From JASBYZ01 sp029983705 (GTDB lineage Bacteria; Actinomycetota; Coriobacteriia; Coriobacteriales; JAEZZM01), in assembly GCA_965119715.1 (NCBI GenBank), contig OZ221969.1:1178001-1242000 (forward strand): a DNA stretch of 64,000 nt. Reading direction: 5' to 3'. Shown here in pieces: positions 28,169 through 37,029 of the stretch (position 1 is the stretch's first letter; the number at the start of each line of letters is the position of its first letter). The position numbers and the translations under genes are program-made. Under the pieces are notes generated by a model, which saw only the letters and a list, made by a program, of their open reading frames with translations, made no database searches and was not told the DNA's origin.

Positions 28169-28858
28169 TTAAGCGCTTAGACTCTCATAGATTTGGGCTA
28201 GTGCTTCTCTTGAATCTTTAGCCTGTGTTATTGGCCTTCCAATAACAAGGTGTGTGGCACCATTTTTTATTGCCAAATCTGGAGTCATAACTCGTTTTTG
28301 ATCTTGATTGTCACTTCCTGCTGGTCTAATTCCCGGAGTAACAATCAGGTGATTTTCATTAGTAAGTTCTTTTATAAGGGCTGCCTCTTTAGCTGAGCAA
28401 ACCATTCCATCTGCTCCAGCAGCAAAAGAGAGAGCGCTGAGGTCTTTAACCTGTCTTTGCAGCTCTTTAGTAACCCCAATGCTTGAGAGCATCTCTTGGT
28501 CTGAAGAAGTAAGCACAGAGACGCATAAAAGCTTTGTATCAGAGCCCTCAAGCCCACTTTTTGCAGCGGCTATCATATCGCTTCCACCACTTGCGTGAAT
28601 GGTGAGCATATCTGCACCAAGTTTAGAGATGTTTTTGCAGGCAAGTTCAACTTGGTGAGGGATGTCATGAAGTTTTAGGTCTAAAAATACCTTATAGCCC
28701 TCATCTTTTAATTTGCGTAAATAGTCAGGGCCTGCCTCATAAAATAAGCTCATGCCAAGCTTTACCCAGCTAAGTTCATGTTCTAACACTTTAAGCAGCT
28801 CATCACCTTCAGTTTGGGGAAGGTCAAGGGCAAGTATTACCTTATCTTTAGCACTCAA
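28169..28858 (-). CDS. pyrF: Orotidine 5'-phosphate decarboxylase
   Basis: A 229-residue enzyme that decarboxylates OMP to UMP. It starts KVILALDLPQ, and the active-site block VFLDLKLHDIPHQV has the expected Asp-Lys-Asp arrangement. The phosphate-binding C-terminal motif HLVIGRPITQAKD is present. This is the Bacillus-type (group I) enzyme. It overlaps pyrD by 11 bases. Confidence 0.96.
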   Translation of the reverse strand: MSAKDKVILALDLPQTEGDELLKVLEHELSWVKLGMSLFYEAGPDYLRKLKDEGYKVFLDLKLHDIPHQVELACKNISKLGADMLTIHASGGSDMIAAAKSGLEGSDTKLLCVSVLTSSDQEMLSSIGVTKELQRQVKDLSALSFAAGADGMVCSAKEAALIKELTNENHLIVTPGIRPAGSDNQDQKRVMTPDLAIKNGATHLVIGRPITQAKDSREALAQIYESLSA

Positions 28859-29768
28859 TATATGCTCCTACTAATTCAGAAATATTTGAAACGCCTTGCT
28901 CACTCACCCACTGCTCAAGCTCATCAATTACGTCTAAAATTTGAGATGGGTCAGTGAGGTTTAAGGTACCAACACCTACACAGCTTGCGCCCGTCAAAAT
29001 AAACTCTGCCGCATCTTCCCAGCTGTATACGCCACCCATACCTAAAATTGGAATATCAACCGCTTGTGCTGCCTCATAAACCATTCTAAGTGCAATTGGA
29101 TGTATTGCAGGTCCTGAAAGACCCGCGGAGTTTTTAGAGAGGCGTGAGCGCCTGGTATGAACATTTATTGCCATAGCAGAGATAGTGTTGATAAGAGAAA
29201 TTGCGTCTGCTCCTCCTGCTTCACAAGCTTTAGCAACCTCAGCAATTGATCGAGCTTGAGGACTGAGCTTCATCATAACAGGCTTTTTTGCAACCGCCTT
29301 AATCATCTTTGTTATTTCTTCAGCAGTGCTTGCTTGAAGACCCAAGCAGGCTCCACCTAAGTCTACATTTGGGCAAGAGATATTAATCTCATAGGCACTA
29401 AAGAAGTCATACTCATTAGCCATCTCAACTGCCTCAACGTACTTATCGGCGCTTTTGCCATATACGTTTAAGATAACAGGAGTATCTTGATTGAGCTCAG
29501 AGATGAAATCTTTTTTATCAGCAAACTTTTTCATACCATGGTTTTGGAGTCCAATGCAGTTCATAACTCCTGAAGGAGTTTCAAACATACGAGGTTGAGG
29601 ATTACCTTTTTGTGGCTCTGAAGAAGTGCCTTTGGTAGTAATGCCGCCAAGTTTATGGAGGTCATAAAAATCCTTATGATTTTCTCCATTATTAAAGGTG
29701 CCAGATGCCGTGACTATTGGATTTTTGAATGTTCTTCCTAAAAAGCTTATTTCTAGGGCTTTACTCAT
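28848..29768 (-). CDS. pyrD: Dihydroorotate dehydrogenase, catalytic subunit (class 1B)
   Basis: A 306-residue FMN enzyme that oxidises dihydroorotate to orotate. Family blocks are NPIVTASGTFNNG, NISCPNVD, VMMKLSP and GMGGVYSWEDAAEF. The catalytic cysteine (class 1) is expected near the block around KLGGITTKGTS/ISCPN. Together with the adjacent pyrK it forms the NAD-dependent class 1B heterotetramer. It overlaps pyrK by 8 bases and pyrF by 11. Confidence 0.95.
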   Translation of the reverse strand: MSKALEISFLGRTFKNPIVTASGTFNNGENHKDFYDLHKLGGITTKGTSSEPQKGNPQPRMFETPSGVMNCIGLQNHGMKKFADKKDFISELNQDTPVILNVYGKSADKYVEAVEMANEYDFFSAYEINISCPNVDLGGACLGLQASTAEEITKMIKAVAKKPVMMKLSPQARSIAEVAKACEAGGADAISLINTISAMAINVHTRRSRLSKNSAGLSGPAIHPIALRMVYEAAQAVDIPILGMGGVYSWEDAAEFILTGASCVGVGTLNLTDPSQILDVIDELEQWVSEQGVSNISELVGAYIEC

Positions 29769-30549
29769 CCCACTTCACATCCTTGTAATTAAACACGGGA
29801 CCTTTCTTGCACACGCCCGCCTTGCTGCCATCAGCCAAATCAATAACGCAGGAGGCACAAGCACCAAAGCCGCAAATCATACCAGTTTCTAAAGAGACTT
29901 CCATCTCAAGCTCATAAGCCTTTGCAAGTTTTACCAAAGCCTCTGTCATGGGTTTAGGACCACATGAATATATGCGATCATAGTGCTCATGCTCAAAGAG
30001 TTCAGTGAGCATTTGAGGAGCATAGCCCTTATAGCCAAATGATCCATCATCTGTGGCATAGTGGATAGCCTTTGCACCAAAGTCTTCAAAATCTTTTTGA
30101 CCAAATATTTTTGACTCAGTTTGAAATCCAAGGGCTACATCAAAGTTTGCACCCATTTGAGCGAGTGCTTGAGCAAGAGATAGAATTGAAGCAGTACCAC
30201 TTCCGCCTCCCACTAGCAATACGCGCTCACCTTGTGCAGGAAGTGAATAACCTCTCCCTAAAGGAGCAAGCATATTAGTTTTTGTGCCTTCTGGCTGCTC
30301 GCTCAAACGCTTAGTACCACTACCAATAACCTGGTAGATGATATCAATACCGTCATTTGTTTTCTTAGAATATGAAAGAGGAATGCGTAAGAGCTCTGAT
30401 GGATTACCAGGTGCTTTGATGTTAATAAACTGGCCTGGCTGAATTTGCTCAGCTATCTTTGGGCACGATAAGTGAGATAGATAAGTATCCTCTGATAAAA
30501 GCTTGGTAGACACAATAATTGTGTCTACCTCACATGGCTTGCTTTTCAA
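29761..30549 (-). CDS. pyrK: Dihydroorotate dehydrogenase electron transfer subunit
   Basis: A 262-residue FAD/[2Fe-2S] protein that passes electrons from PyrD to NAD+. The FAD block RIPLSY, the NAD block VLLVGGGSGTASIL, and the [2Fe-2S] ligands CGFGACASC...C are visible. Length is normal. It sits between pyrC and pyrD, confirming a class 1B enzyme. Confidence 0.95.
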   Translation of the reverse strand: MKSKPCEVDTIIVSTKLLSEDTYLSHLSCPKIAEQIQPGQFINIKAPGNPSELLRIPLSYSKKTNDGIDIIYQVIGSGTKRLSEQPEGTKTNMLAPLGRGYSLPAQGERVLLVGGGSGTASILSLAQALAQMGANFDVALGFQTESKIFGQKDFEDFGAKAIHYATDDGSFGYKGYAPQMLTELFEHEHYDRIYSCGPKPMTEALVKLAKAYELEMEVSLETGMICGFGACASCVIDLADGSKAGVCKKGPVFNYKDVKWDE

Positions 30550-30563
30550 AAATCCTCCCCTAT

Positions 30564-31856
30564 TTATTTAGCTAATTTAAAATCTTGGTAACTGTGATAA
30601 CCGTCTACTATCGTATCACTAACCTTACCGATAAATTCATAGCCTTTAAATGGGGTGTTTTTAGATTTAGAGTAGATGTCTTTATTCTCAAAGGTCCACT
30701 TTTTATCTGGGTCGATAATGGTTAAATCACCCTTTGAGCCAGCCTTAATTTGTACTGGTTCAGTATGAAGCAGTCTTCTTGGCGCAATAGACATACGCTC
30801 TACCAAATCTTGGTAGCTCATTTTGCCGTTTACCACAAAGTTAGTGTGTATGAGGGCAAATGAGGTCTCAAGACCAATAATTCCAAATGGAGCATCTTCA
30901 AAGTGAATATTTTTCTCATGCTCTGCGTGAGGAGCGTGGTCAGTAACTAAGCAGTCAATATCTCCCTTGATAAAGTACTCTTGAAGCTTAAGCATATCTT
31001 CTTTGCTTCTGAGAGGTGGGTTCATTTTTAGGTTTACTGGATATTTTGAGTCGATAAGTTCCTCATTGAGTAGCAAGTGATGAGGACAAACTTCACAGCT
31101 TACCTGTACCCCTTCAGCCTTAGCCTTCTTTACCATCTCAACACCCTTAGCAGTGGTAATGTGAGCAATATGAAGGCGAGCGCCCGTAATTTTTGCAAGT
31201 TCAATATCGCGCTCGATCTGAATTTCTTCGCCTAAAGTTGGCCAGCCAGTAAGACCTAAGTGGTCTGAAATTGGGCTTTCGTTCATAACACCCTTACCAA
31301 CAATTCCCTCATCTTCGCAGTGAGAGATGATAAGTGCGTCAAATTGACGAGAGTACTCCATAGCAGTACGCTCCATGCCACCATTTTGTACGCCATGTCC
31401 GTCATCGGTAAAGCCTAATGCACCAGCATTGTACATGCTTCCCATTTCTGCAAGGTGCTCACCTTTAAGGCCATTTGTAATAGCGCCAAGTGGATATACC
31501 TTACAAATTCCAAGCTCTTTAGCTTTTTCATACTGATAGCTTACAAGCTCTGCAGTGTCAGTCGTTGGCTTGGTGTTTGGCATAGTTGCAACGCCTGTAA
31601 AACCACCAGCTACAGCAGCCTGTGAACCTGTCTTAATATCTTCTTTATACTCTTGGCCAGGATCTCTAAAGTGAACGTGCATATCAAAGAAACCAGGAAG
31701 TGCAATTTTTCCTGAATAATCCTCAGTCACGCCCTTCTCGATAGAAAGGTTTTGACCTACCTCTTTAATAATGCCGTCTTGAATAACAATATCTACAACC
31801 TCATCGAGGTCACAACTTGGGTCAATTGCTCTAACATTTTTAATCAGCAATGCCAT
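30564..31856 (-). CDS. pyrC: Dihydroorotase
   Basis: A 430-residue class I dihydroorotase that cyclises carbamoyl aspartate. The zinc motif is HVHFRDPG near residue 60, and further metal ligands lie in ISHCEDE, HIAHITT and CLVTDHAPH. Length is typical for this class. It overlaps pyrB by 17 bases and lies 14 bases upstream of pyrK. Confidence 0.96.
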   Translation of the reverse strand: MALLIKNVRAIDPSCDLDEVVDIVIQDGIIKEVGQNLSIEKGVTEDYSGKIALPGFFDMHVHFRDPGQEYKEDIKTGSQAAVAGGFTGVATMPNTKPTTDTAELVSYQYEKAKELGICKVYPLGAITNGLKGEHLAEMGSMYNAGALGFTDDGHGVQNGGMERTAMEYSRQFDALIISHCEDEGIVGKGVMNESPISDHLGLTGWPTLGEEIQIERDIELAKITGARLHIAHITTAKGVEMVKKAKAEGVQVSCEVCPHHLLLNEELIDSKYPVNLKMNPPLRSKEDMLKLQEYFIKGDIDCLVTDHAPHAEHEKNIHFEDAPFGIIGLETSFALIHTNFVVNGKMSYQDLVERMSIAPRRLLHTEPVQIKAGSKGDLTIIDPDKKWTFENKDIYSKSKNTPFKGYEFIGKVSDTIVDGYHSYQDFKLAK

Positions 31857-32775
31857 TTACCTCACCACCTAATAATAAATACATGCTTGCCATACGAACA
31901 TATAATCCAGCGCTTACCTGGTCAATAATGCGAGATTTAGGAGCATACACAAGCTCTGAATCAATCTCTACACCACGATTGACAGGTCCTGGGTGACATA
32001 CAATTGCGTTTTCTTTAAGCATGTCATAGCGCTCTTGAGTAATACCGTATAAGTCACGATACTCTTCAAGAGAAGGAATTGGAGTTGAGTCAATTCGCTC
32101 AAGCTGAATTCTTAAGAGGTAGACTACATCAACTTCTGGAAGAACTTCTTCGATGTTTGAGGTGTAGTTTACGTCCATTTGGTCAACAAACTTAGGCATA
32201 AATGTTCTAGGACCAACAAGTGTAGTCTTAATGCCAAGTGTTTTAAAAGCGGGAACAAGCGAGCCTACCACGCGTGAGTGTGAGCAGTCTCCAACAATTG
32301 CAATATTTAAGCCCTCAAGCTTTCCAAAATGAGCGCGAATTGCGTAGAGATCAAGCAAGGTCTGAGTAGGATGCTGATGCTTTCCATCTCCTGCGTTTAT
32401 AATTACTGCATCGGTGTAATTTTTTAAAAGCTCAGGTGCTCCGGCATGGCTGTCACGAATTACTACCATGTCAATTTTATATGCCGATAAGGTGCGTGCG
32501 GTGTCTTCAAAAGACTCACCCTTTTTAACTGCAGAGCCTGAACTTGAGAAGTTAAGTGTATCTGCGCTGAGGCGCTTTTCTGCAATTTCAAAAGAAGAAC
32601 GAGTGCGAGTTGAGTTTTCGAGGAACATATTTACGATAGTTTTGCCTTTAAGAGCTGGAACCTTTTTGATAGGTCTTGAGTTAATCTCTTCAAAGGCCTT
32701 AGCGGTGTCTAAGATCTGATAGAAATCATCCTTAGTAAGTTCATTAGTATCAGTTAAATGCTTAACACTTAGCAT
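31840..32775 (-). CDS. pyrB: Aspartate carbamoyltransferase, catalytic subunit
   Basis: A 311-residue enzyme that makes carbamoyl aspartate. The carbamoyl phosphate motif STRTRSSFE and the motif HPTQTLLDLYAI are intact, and HPGPVNRGVE lies near the C-terminus. No pyrI regulatory subunit is present, as in Gram-positive operons. It starts 3 bases after the pyrR stop. Confidence 0.97.
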   Translation of the reverse strand: MLSVKHLTDTNELTKDDFYQILDTAKAFEEINSRPIKKVPALKGKTIVNMFLENSTRTRSSFEIAEKRLSADTLNFSSSGSAVKKGESFEDTARTLSAYKIDMVVIRDSHAGAPELLKNYTDAVIINAGDGKHQHPTQTLLDLYAIRAHFGKLEGLNIAIVGDCSHSRVVGSLVPAFKTLGIKTTLVGPRTFMPKFVDQMDVNYTSNIEEVLPEVDVVYLLRIQLERIDSTPIPSLEEYRDLYGITQERYDMLKENAIVCHPGPVNRGVEIDSELVYAPKSRIIDQVSAGLYVRMASMYLLLGGEVNGIAD

Positions 32776-32778
32776 AGA

Positions 32779-33333
32779 TTACTTTCCTTCCTCGGTGTAG
32801 ATTTCTAGGGCATCTACTTCATCTACCGGCTTAATCTTAAAGACGATGTGCTCATCTTTAGATGATGGGATGTTCTTTCCAACATAGTCAGCACGGATAG
32901 GAAGTTCTCTATGTCCTCTGTCACAGATAACAGCAAGTTGTACAGTTGCTGGACGACCATAGTCAACTAAAGCCTCTAGAGCGGCCCTAATAGTGCGGCC
33001 TGTATAGAGAATGTCATCTACAAGCACAACGTTTTTGTCATCAAGTGAAAAGAGAATGTTACTTGCCTGAATTTCTGGTGCAAGCATGTGAGAGAAGTCA
33101 TCGCGATAAAAAGAGATATCGAGGCTTCCAACCTTAAGTTTAGTTCCTTCGATTTTCTCAATTTCTTGAGCGATGCGTTCAGCAAGTACATCACCACGAC
33201 GTACAATACCAACAAATACTAAGTCTTTTGTTCCTTTATTTCTTTCAAGGATTTCATGAGCGATACGAGTAATAGCTCGACTGATTTCATGCTCAGATAA
33301 GAGCTGCGCTTTGAGCGCATAGTTGTTCTCCAT
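32779..33333 (-). CDS. pyrR: Pyrimidine operon regulator / uracil phosphoribosyltransferase PyrR
   Basis: A 184-residue bifunctional RNA-binding attenuation protein. The PRPP-binding motif VVLVDDILYTGRTIRAAL is present, and the region VGSLDISFYRDDF is a family block. It heads the pyrBCKDFE operon. The predicted leader is only about 47 bases, too short for the usual antiterminator-terminator attenuator, so any PyrR control is more likely translational. A strong ribosome binding site (AAAGGTGG) precedes the ATG. Confidence 0.95.
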   Translation of the reverse strand: MENNYALKAQLLSEHEISRAITRIAHEILERNKGTKDLVFVGIVRRGDVLAERIAQEIEKIEGTKLKVGSLDISFYRDDFSHMLAPEIQASNILFSLDDKNVVLVDDILYTGRTIRAALEALVDYGRPATVQLAVICDRGHRELPIRADYVGKNIPSSKDEHIVFKIKPVDEVDALEIYTEEGK

Positions 33334-33386
33334 GCGAGAGTTACCACCTTTCTGATATCTCGTACCAAAATTTAAAGGTCGAAAAG

Positions 33387-33414
33387 ATTATACAACTCTC
33401 AGTCTTGAGTGCAA
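33387..33414 (-). promoter_or_regulatory. Promoter of the pyr operon
   Basis: On the minus strand TTGCAC (33414-33409) and a perfect TATAAT (33392-33387) are separated by 16 bases. Transcription would start near 33380, about 47 bases before the pyrR start. This is the best-looking promoter in the window. Confidence 0.75.
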
Positions 33415-33471
33415 GAAAATTTAATTAGTTTTTTATCCCTGTTAACTATGTTTTTTGATATTAGTTTTCTC

Positions 33472-33500
33472 TTGCATTAATAAATTTTTAGCATTAAGAT
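33472..33500 (+). promoter_or_regulatory. Promoter of the tetR-MATE pair
   Basis: TTGCAT (33472-33477) and TAAGAT (33495-33500) are separated by 17 bases. The start point would be near 33507, about 30 bases before the TetR ATG. The region also lies inside the longest open frame, which argues against the upstream start. Confidence 0.6.
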
Positions 33501-33538
33501 TTCCTTACCAAGTATATCCTCGGTATGGAAAGGTGACT

Positions 33539-34138
33539 ATGACACGTATACGACTGAACGCAAAGAATCGAAAAGAACGAATTCAAGATGTAGCCTTAGA
33601 GCTATTTCTAGCAAAAGGCTTTCAAAAAACTACTATGCAAGAAATTGCAGAAGCGTGTGATTTATCTATTGGAGGTTTCTACCACCATTATAAGAACAGT
33701 ACTCAAATATTATATGATTTAATGCTTCGAGGAGATGAAATACGAAAACAACAATTATCTTTATTTAAAAATGATTTACCAACTTCTATTTCAACACAAG
33801 AAATATCGAAATTTATAGTTGATAAAATCTTATCTAGAAATAAATTTCAAGAAATGTATGTCGTCTTCCTACAAGCATCTCAACATAACCGCGAGCTTTA
33901 TGATTTATATAAAAAGATTGAGCACAAAAGTATAACTGATTATCAATTAATATTTAAAAGCTGTGGCTATGAGTTTAGTGATGCGAGCTGGAAATACATT
34001 ACTGACATTATCAATACCTTACTTGTGGGTCAACAAATTCTAAATACCCACAATACATTTGAACAAAATCGATTATTTATAGAAAAGTGCATTGATAACA
34101 TACTGACTCAAGATATTAAAGGGCACAAACATGGATAA
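33539..34138 (+). CDS. TetR/AcrR family transcriptional regulator
   Basis: A 199-residue regulator. The N-terminal helix-turn-helix (about 10-56) reads KERIQDVALELFLAKGFQKTTMQEIAEACDLSIGGFYHHYKNS, a classic TetR domain when split into its helices; the ligand domain follows. The open frame extends upstream to 33455, but I chose the ATG at 33539 because GGAAAGGTG is just before it and a promoter lies within the longer frame. It overlaps the MATE gene by 8 bases, so it likely controls that exporter. The pair is visibly more AT-rich than the flanking pyr and znu operons. Confidence 0.88.
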   Translation: MTRIRLNAKNRKERIQDVALELFLAKGFQKTTMQEIAEACDLSIGGFYHHYKNSTQILYDLMLRGDEIRKQQLSLFKNDLPTSISTQEISKFIVDKILSRNKFQEMYVVFLQASQHNRELYDLYKKIEHKSITDYQLIFKSCGYEFSDASWKYITDIINTLLVGQQILNTHNTFEQNRLFIEKCIDNILTQDIKGHKHG

Positions 34139-35480
34139 GCAAAGCGAGTTTTTATTAAACAGCAAAATTTCTAAGTTACTTATCAAATTATCAGTACCTG
34201 CCATCATAGGAATGCTCGTTATAGGTCTTTATCCACTAATAGATGGTATATTTGCTGGACAAATTTTAGGTCAAAATTCCATGACCGCAATAGGAATATC
34301 AACCCCTTTTACCTACATTAATTCAGGTATTAGCACACTTATAGGTGTTGGTTCAGCATCTATATTATCTAGAGCATTAGGCGAAAATAATAAGGCATTA
34401 ATAGATAAGATAATGGGAAATTTAGTTGTTTGGATACTTGGATTTTCCCTTGTAACTACAGTTCTTGGAATAATATTTTGCAGATCCCTTCTAGGTTTTA
34501 TGGGAGCTGAAGGTGAAATTTTAAATTTAGCTGAGAGATATCTGCGTATTATATTCGTTGGTTCTCTTTTTGTTAATTTTGCACAAGCAGCTAATATGAT
34601 TATGCGCGCTGAAGGATTAATGAAACAGGCCATGTTGTTAATGGCCTCTGGTGCAATTATTAACATTATCTTAGACCCAATCTTAATGATTTCAATGGGA
34701 TCAAGAGGAATTGAAGGTGCTGCTATTGCAACAATTATAGCTCAAGTACTGCAGGCTAGCCTCACACTTTACTATTTTTTATATAAAAGCAAGGTAGTAA
34801 AAATTGGTAGATTAAAAGTTTCAAAGCTAATTTATAAAGAGATGTTTGCTATAGGAATATCAGCAATGTTAATGCAGGTTTTAACTATCATTCAACAAGC
34901 ATTTCTATATAGTCAGGCATTTTTATTTGGTGGGGATGCAGCAGGAGCAGTAATGGCTGCAGCTCTTAGAATACAAGCATTTTCATTTATTCCTCTATGG
35001 GGAATGGCACAAGGTCTTCAACCAGCAATAGGTAGCAATTATGGTGCAAAAAAATATAATCGAGTTGAAAAAATATTTAAAATGTTTGCTCTTGTTTCAA
35101 CGCTATTGGCAGCAGTATTTTGGTTACCAATAGAAATATTTGCTACTCCATTATTAGGCTTATTTGGATTAGATAATCAAACTCTAATTCTTGGTGTTCC
35201 TGCTTTTAGAGCTATCTATAGTATTTTTATAGTATATGGATTAATGATTATGCTTATTACTTTTTTCCAAGCTATTGGTGATGCTAAAAGCGCTGGTATA
35301 TTAGTTATGATGCGTCAAATAATATTATTTATACCCGTAGTTATATTTTTACCAAGAATGTTTGGCATATCTGGCTTATGGTGGAGTTTGCCACTTGTTG
35401 ACGGCATAGTTATTGTCATAGGAATTATTATGTACCTAAAAACAATTCTTAAAATAAGAAAATCTGAAGCAACAGAATAA
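34131..35480 (+). CDS. MATE family multidrug/cation efflux transporter
   Basis: A 449-residue membrane protein with about twelve hydrophobic segments in two homologous halves. Family features include the N-terminal LIKLSVPAIIGMLVIGLYPLIDGIFAG and the repeat-two block MAAALRIQAFSFIPLWGMAQGLQPAIGSNYGAK. MATE proteins use Na+ or H+ gradients to export drugs or metabolites; the substrate here is unknown. Translation is coupled to tetR by overlap. The low GC and AT-ending codons suggest acquisition from another lineage, probably a low-GC Firmicute (inference). It ends at a perfect 16-bp hairpin shared with znuB. Confidence 0.92.
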   Translation: MDKQSEFLLNSKISKLLIKLSVPAIIGMLVIGLYPLIDGIFAGQILGQNSMTAIGISTPFTYINSGISTLIGVGSASILSRALGENNKALIDKIMGNLVVWILGFSLVTTVLGIIFCRSLLGFMGAEGEILNLAERYLRIIFVGSLFVNFAQAANMIMRAEGLMKQAMLLMASGAIINIILDPILMISMGSRGIEGAAIATIIAQVLQASLTLYYFLYKSKVVKIGRLKVSKLIYKEMFAIGISAMLMQVLTIIQQAFLYSQAFLFGGDAAGAVMAAALRIQAFSFIPLWGMAQGLQPAIGSNYGAKKYNRVEKIFKMFALVSTLLAAVFWLPIEIFATPLLGLFGLDNQTLILGVPAFRAIYSIFIVYGLMIMLITFFQAIGDAKSAGILVMMRQIILFIPVVIFLPRMFGISGLWWSLPLVDGIVIVIGIIMYLKTILKIRKSEATE

Positions 35481-35488
35481 TACTACGT

Positions 35489-35528
35489 ATCAAAGCGATA
35501 ATACAAAAACATGTATTATCGCTTTGAT
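35489..35528. terminator. Long hairpin between convergent MATE and znuB genes
   Basis: A perfect 16-bp inverted repeat (35489-35504 and 35513-35528) with an 8-base loop covers the znuB stop codon and begins 8 bases after the MATE stop codon. It lacks a proper T tract on either side. It probably terminates or protects transcripts from both directions. The stem is one of the strongest in the window. Confidence 0.65.
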
Positions 35529-36334
35529 TTAGCTCTATTCAAAAAATAAGTAACAATATAGGAAATTATAAGTATAGCTACGCTGATTAAGATAATAGTT
35601 CCACCAGGCTTTAGATTGAAATAAAAGGAAGCGTAAAGTGCAATAACTGTTGAAGTTAGAGCAAAAATTACTGAGAATATCACCGTTTGTTTATAGCCCT
35701 TAGCTACAAGAATCCCATTTACCACAGGCACTACCATAATGCCAGAGACAATTAAGGCACCAACTGCCCTTGATGAAATAGCAACAGCTAATGCTATTAA
35801 AATGGTGAGTATGAAGTTTATTAAACTTACCGGTACGCCAGAAAGTCGTGCGAGCTTCTCGTCAAAAGCTAAGAGCTCAAACTCACGCCAAAATAAGGCA
35901 AATACAAGGATGATTACAACTGCAAGTCCTATAACCGCGTAAAACTCTTGATCAGATATTGCAACAATACTACCAAACAAAAATGCATTAAAATCAGCAG
36001 ATTTATTAACAAATCCAGAAAGCACACCGGCTAAGCCCACACCTGTTGCACTCACGATAGCAATTGAAACTTCAGAAAAATCAGGAATCTTCTTTCTGAT
36101 AACCTCAATACATAAAGCTCCTGCTATAGCTGCCAAAACAGCACCAAGTACAGGATTAATGCCACCTATAAGTCCTGCAGCAACACCAGCTAAAGATACG
36201 TGAGATAAAGAGTCTCCCATCATAGAAAGGTGGCGCAATACCACCACAACACCAATCATTGGGATAATGATGGCAATTAAAATACCCACGATAAAGGCGG
36301 TCTGCATAAATTCATATGAAAAAATATCGAGCAT
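35516..36334 (-). CDS. znuB: Zinc ABC transporter permease
   Basis: A 272-residue ABC-3 family permease with about eight membrane segments (for example AFIVGILIAIIIPMIGVVVVL at the N-terminus). It contains the family block LSMMGDSLSHVSLAGVAAG. With znuC and znuA it forms a high-affinity importer. Zinc rather than manganese is inferred from the His-rich binding protein and the Fur-family regulator opposite. It begins 10 bases after znuC. Confidence 0.92.
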   Translation of the reverse strand: MLDIFSYEFMQTAFIVGILIAIIIPMIGVVVVLRHLSMMGDSLSHVSLAGVAAGLIGGINPVLGAVLAAIAGALCIEVIRKKIPDFSEVSIAIVSATGVGLAGVLSGFVNKSADFNAFLFGSIVAISDQEFYAVIGLAVVIILVFALFWREFELLAFDEKLARLSGVPVSLINFILTILIALAVAISSRAVGALIVSGIMVVPVVNGILVAKGYKQTVIFSVIFALTSTVIALYASFYFNLKPGGTIILISVAILIISYIVTYFLNRAKSKR

Positions 36335-36344
36335 GTATCCACCT

Positions 36345-37016
36345 TTATCCTATGCTTTTAATTTTTAGGTCTTCAATTAAAACAAATTGATCTGCATATT
36401 CTTTAATATCTTGAGGGTCATGAGTAACCATAATCATTGTTACCCCGTCCTCTTTATTTTGTTGATGGAGTATGCGATACAGTGCATCTTGTGAGTCTCT
36501 ATCAAGGCCTGCACTTGGCTCATCCATGATAAGCAAATCTGGTTTGGTAACGAGTGCACGAGCAAGCATGATACGTTTGAGTTGACCTCCGCTTAAAGAA
36601 GAAAGCTTCTTATCTTTAAACTCACTCATGCCAACATACTCTAAAACCTCATCAACAAGCTTAGCGCCACCCTTAAGAGGTGGCTTTAAAAAACCTGACA
36701 GCGTATAGAGATTATTTTTTATCACCTCATAGGCTGTGCCCGGAAACTTTGTATCAAAATTTGTTTGAGGCACAAAACCAATACGCTGCCAGTGTTTAAA
36801 ATGTTTGATATCTTCGCCAAAAAGCTTAATAGTACCCTTAGTAACTTGGCGCTCTTTAAGTATGAGCTTGAGCAAGGTTGATTTACCCGCTCCGTTATCT
36901 CCAATAATTCCAGTAAAGGAACCTGACTCAACCTCAAGAGAGGCATCGTTAAAAATTTGTTGGTCAGGATAGGAAAAACTAATGTGTACTAACTCTAAGG
37001 CTTTTGGCATACTCAC
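36345..37016 (-). CDS. znuC: Zinc ABC transporter ATP-binding protein
   Basis: A 223-residue ATPase. Walker A is GDNGAGKSTLL, the Q-loop is VPQTN, the signature is LSGGQLKR, Walker B is LLIMDEPSAGLD, and the switch histidine is in VTHDPQD. Length is normal for ZnuC/MntB types. It lies between znuA (gap of 13 bases) and znuB. Confidence 0.94.
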   Translation of the reverse strand: MSMPKALELVHISFSYPDQQIFNDASLEVESGSFTGIIGDNGAGKSTLLKLILKERQVTKGTIKLFGEDIKHFKHWQRIGFVPQTNFDTKFPGTAYEVIKNNLYTLSGFLKPPLKGGAKLVDEVLEYVGMSEFKDKKLSSLSGGQLKRIMLARALVTKPDLLIMDEPSAGLDRDSQDALYRILHQQNKEDGVTMIMVTHDPQDIKEYADQFVLIEDLKIKSIG

Positions 37017-37029
37017 TTCTTGTCTGTTG

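Noticed and set aside
33455..33538. A 28-residue N-terminal extension of the TetR regulator
   Set aside because: It contains the predicted promoter, lacks a ribosome binding site and is unlike TetR N-termini; the ATG at 33539 is well placed.
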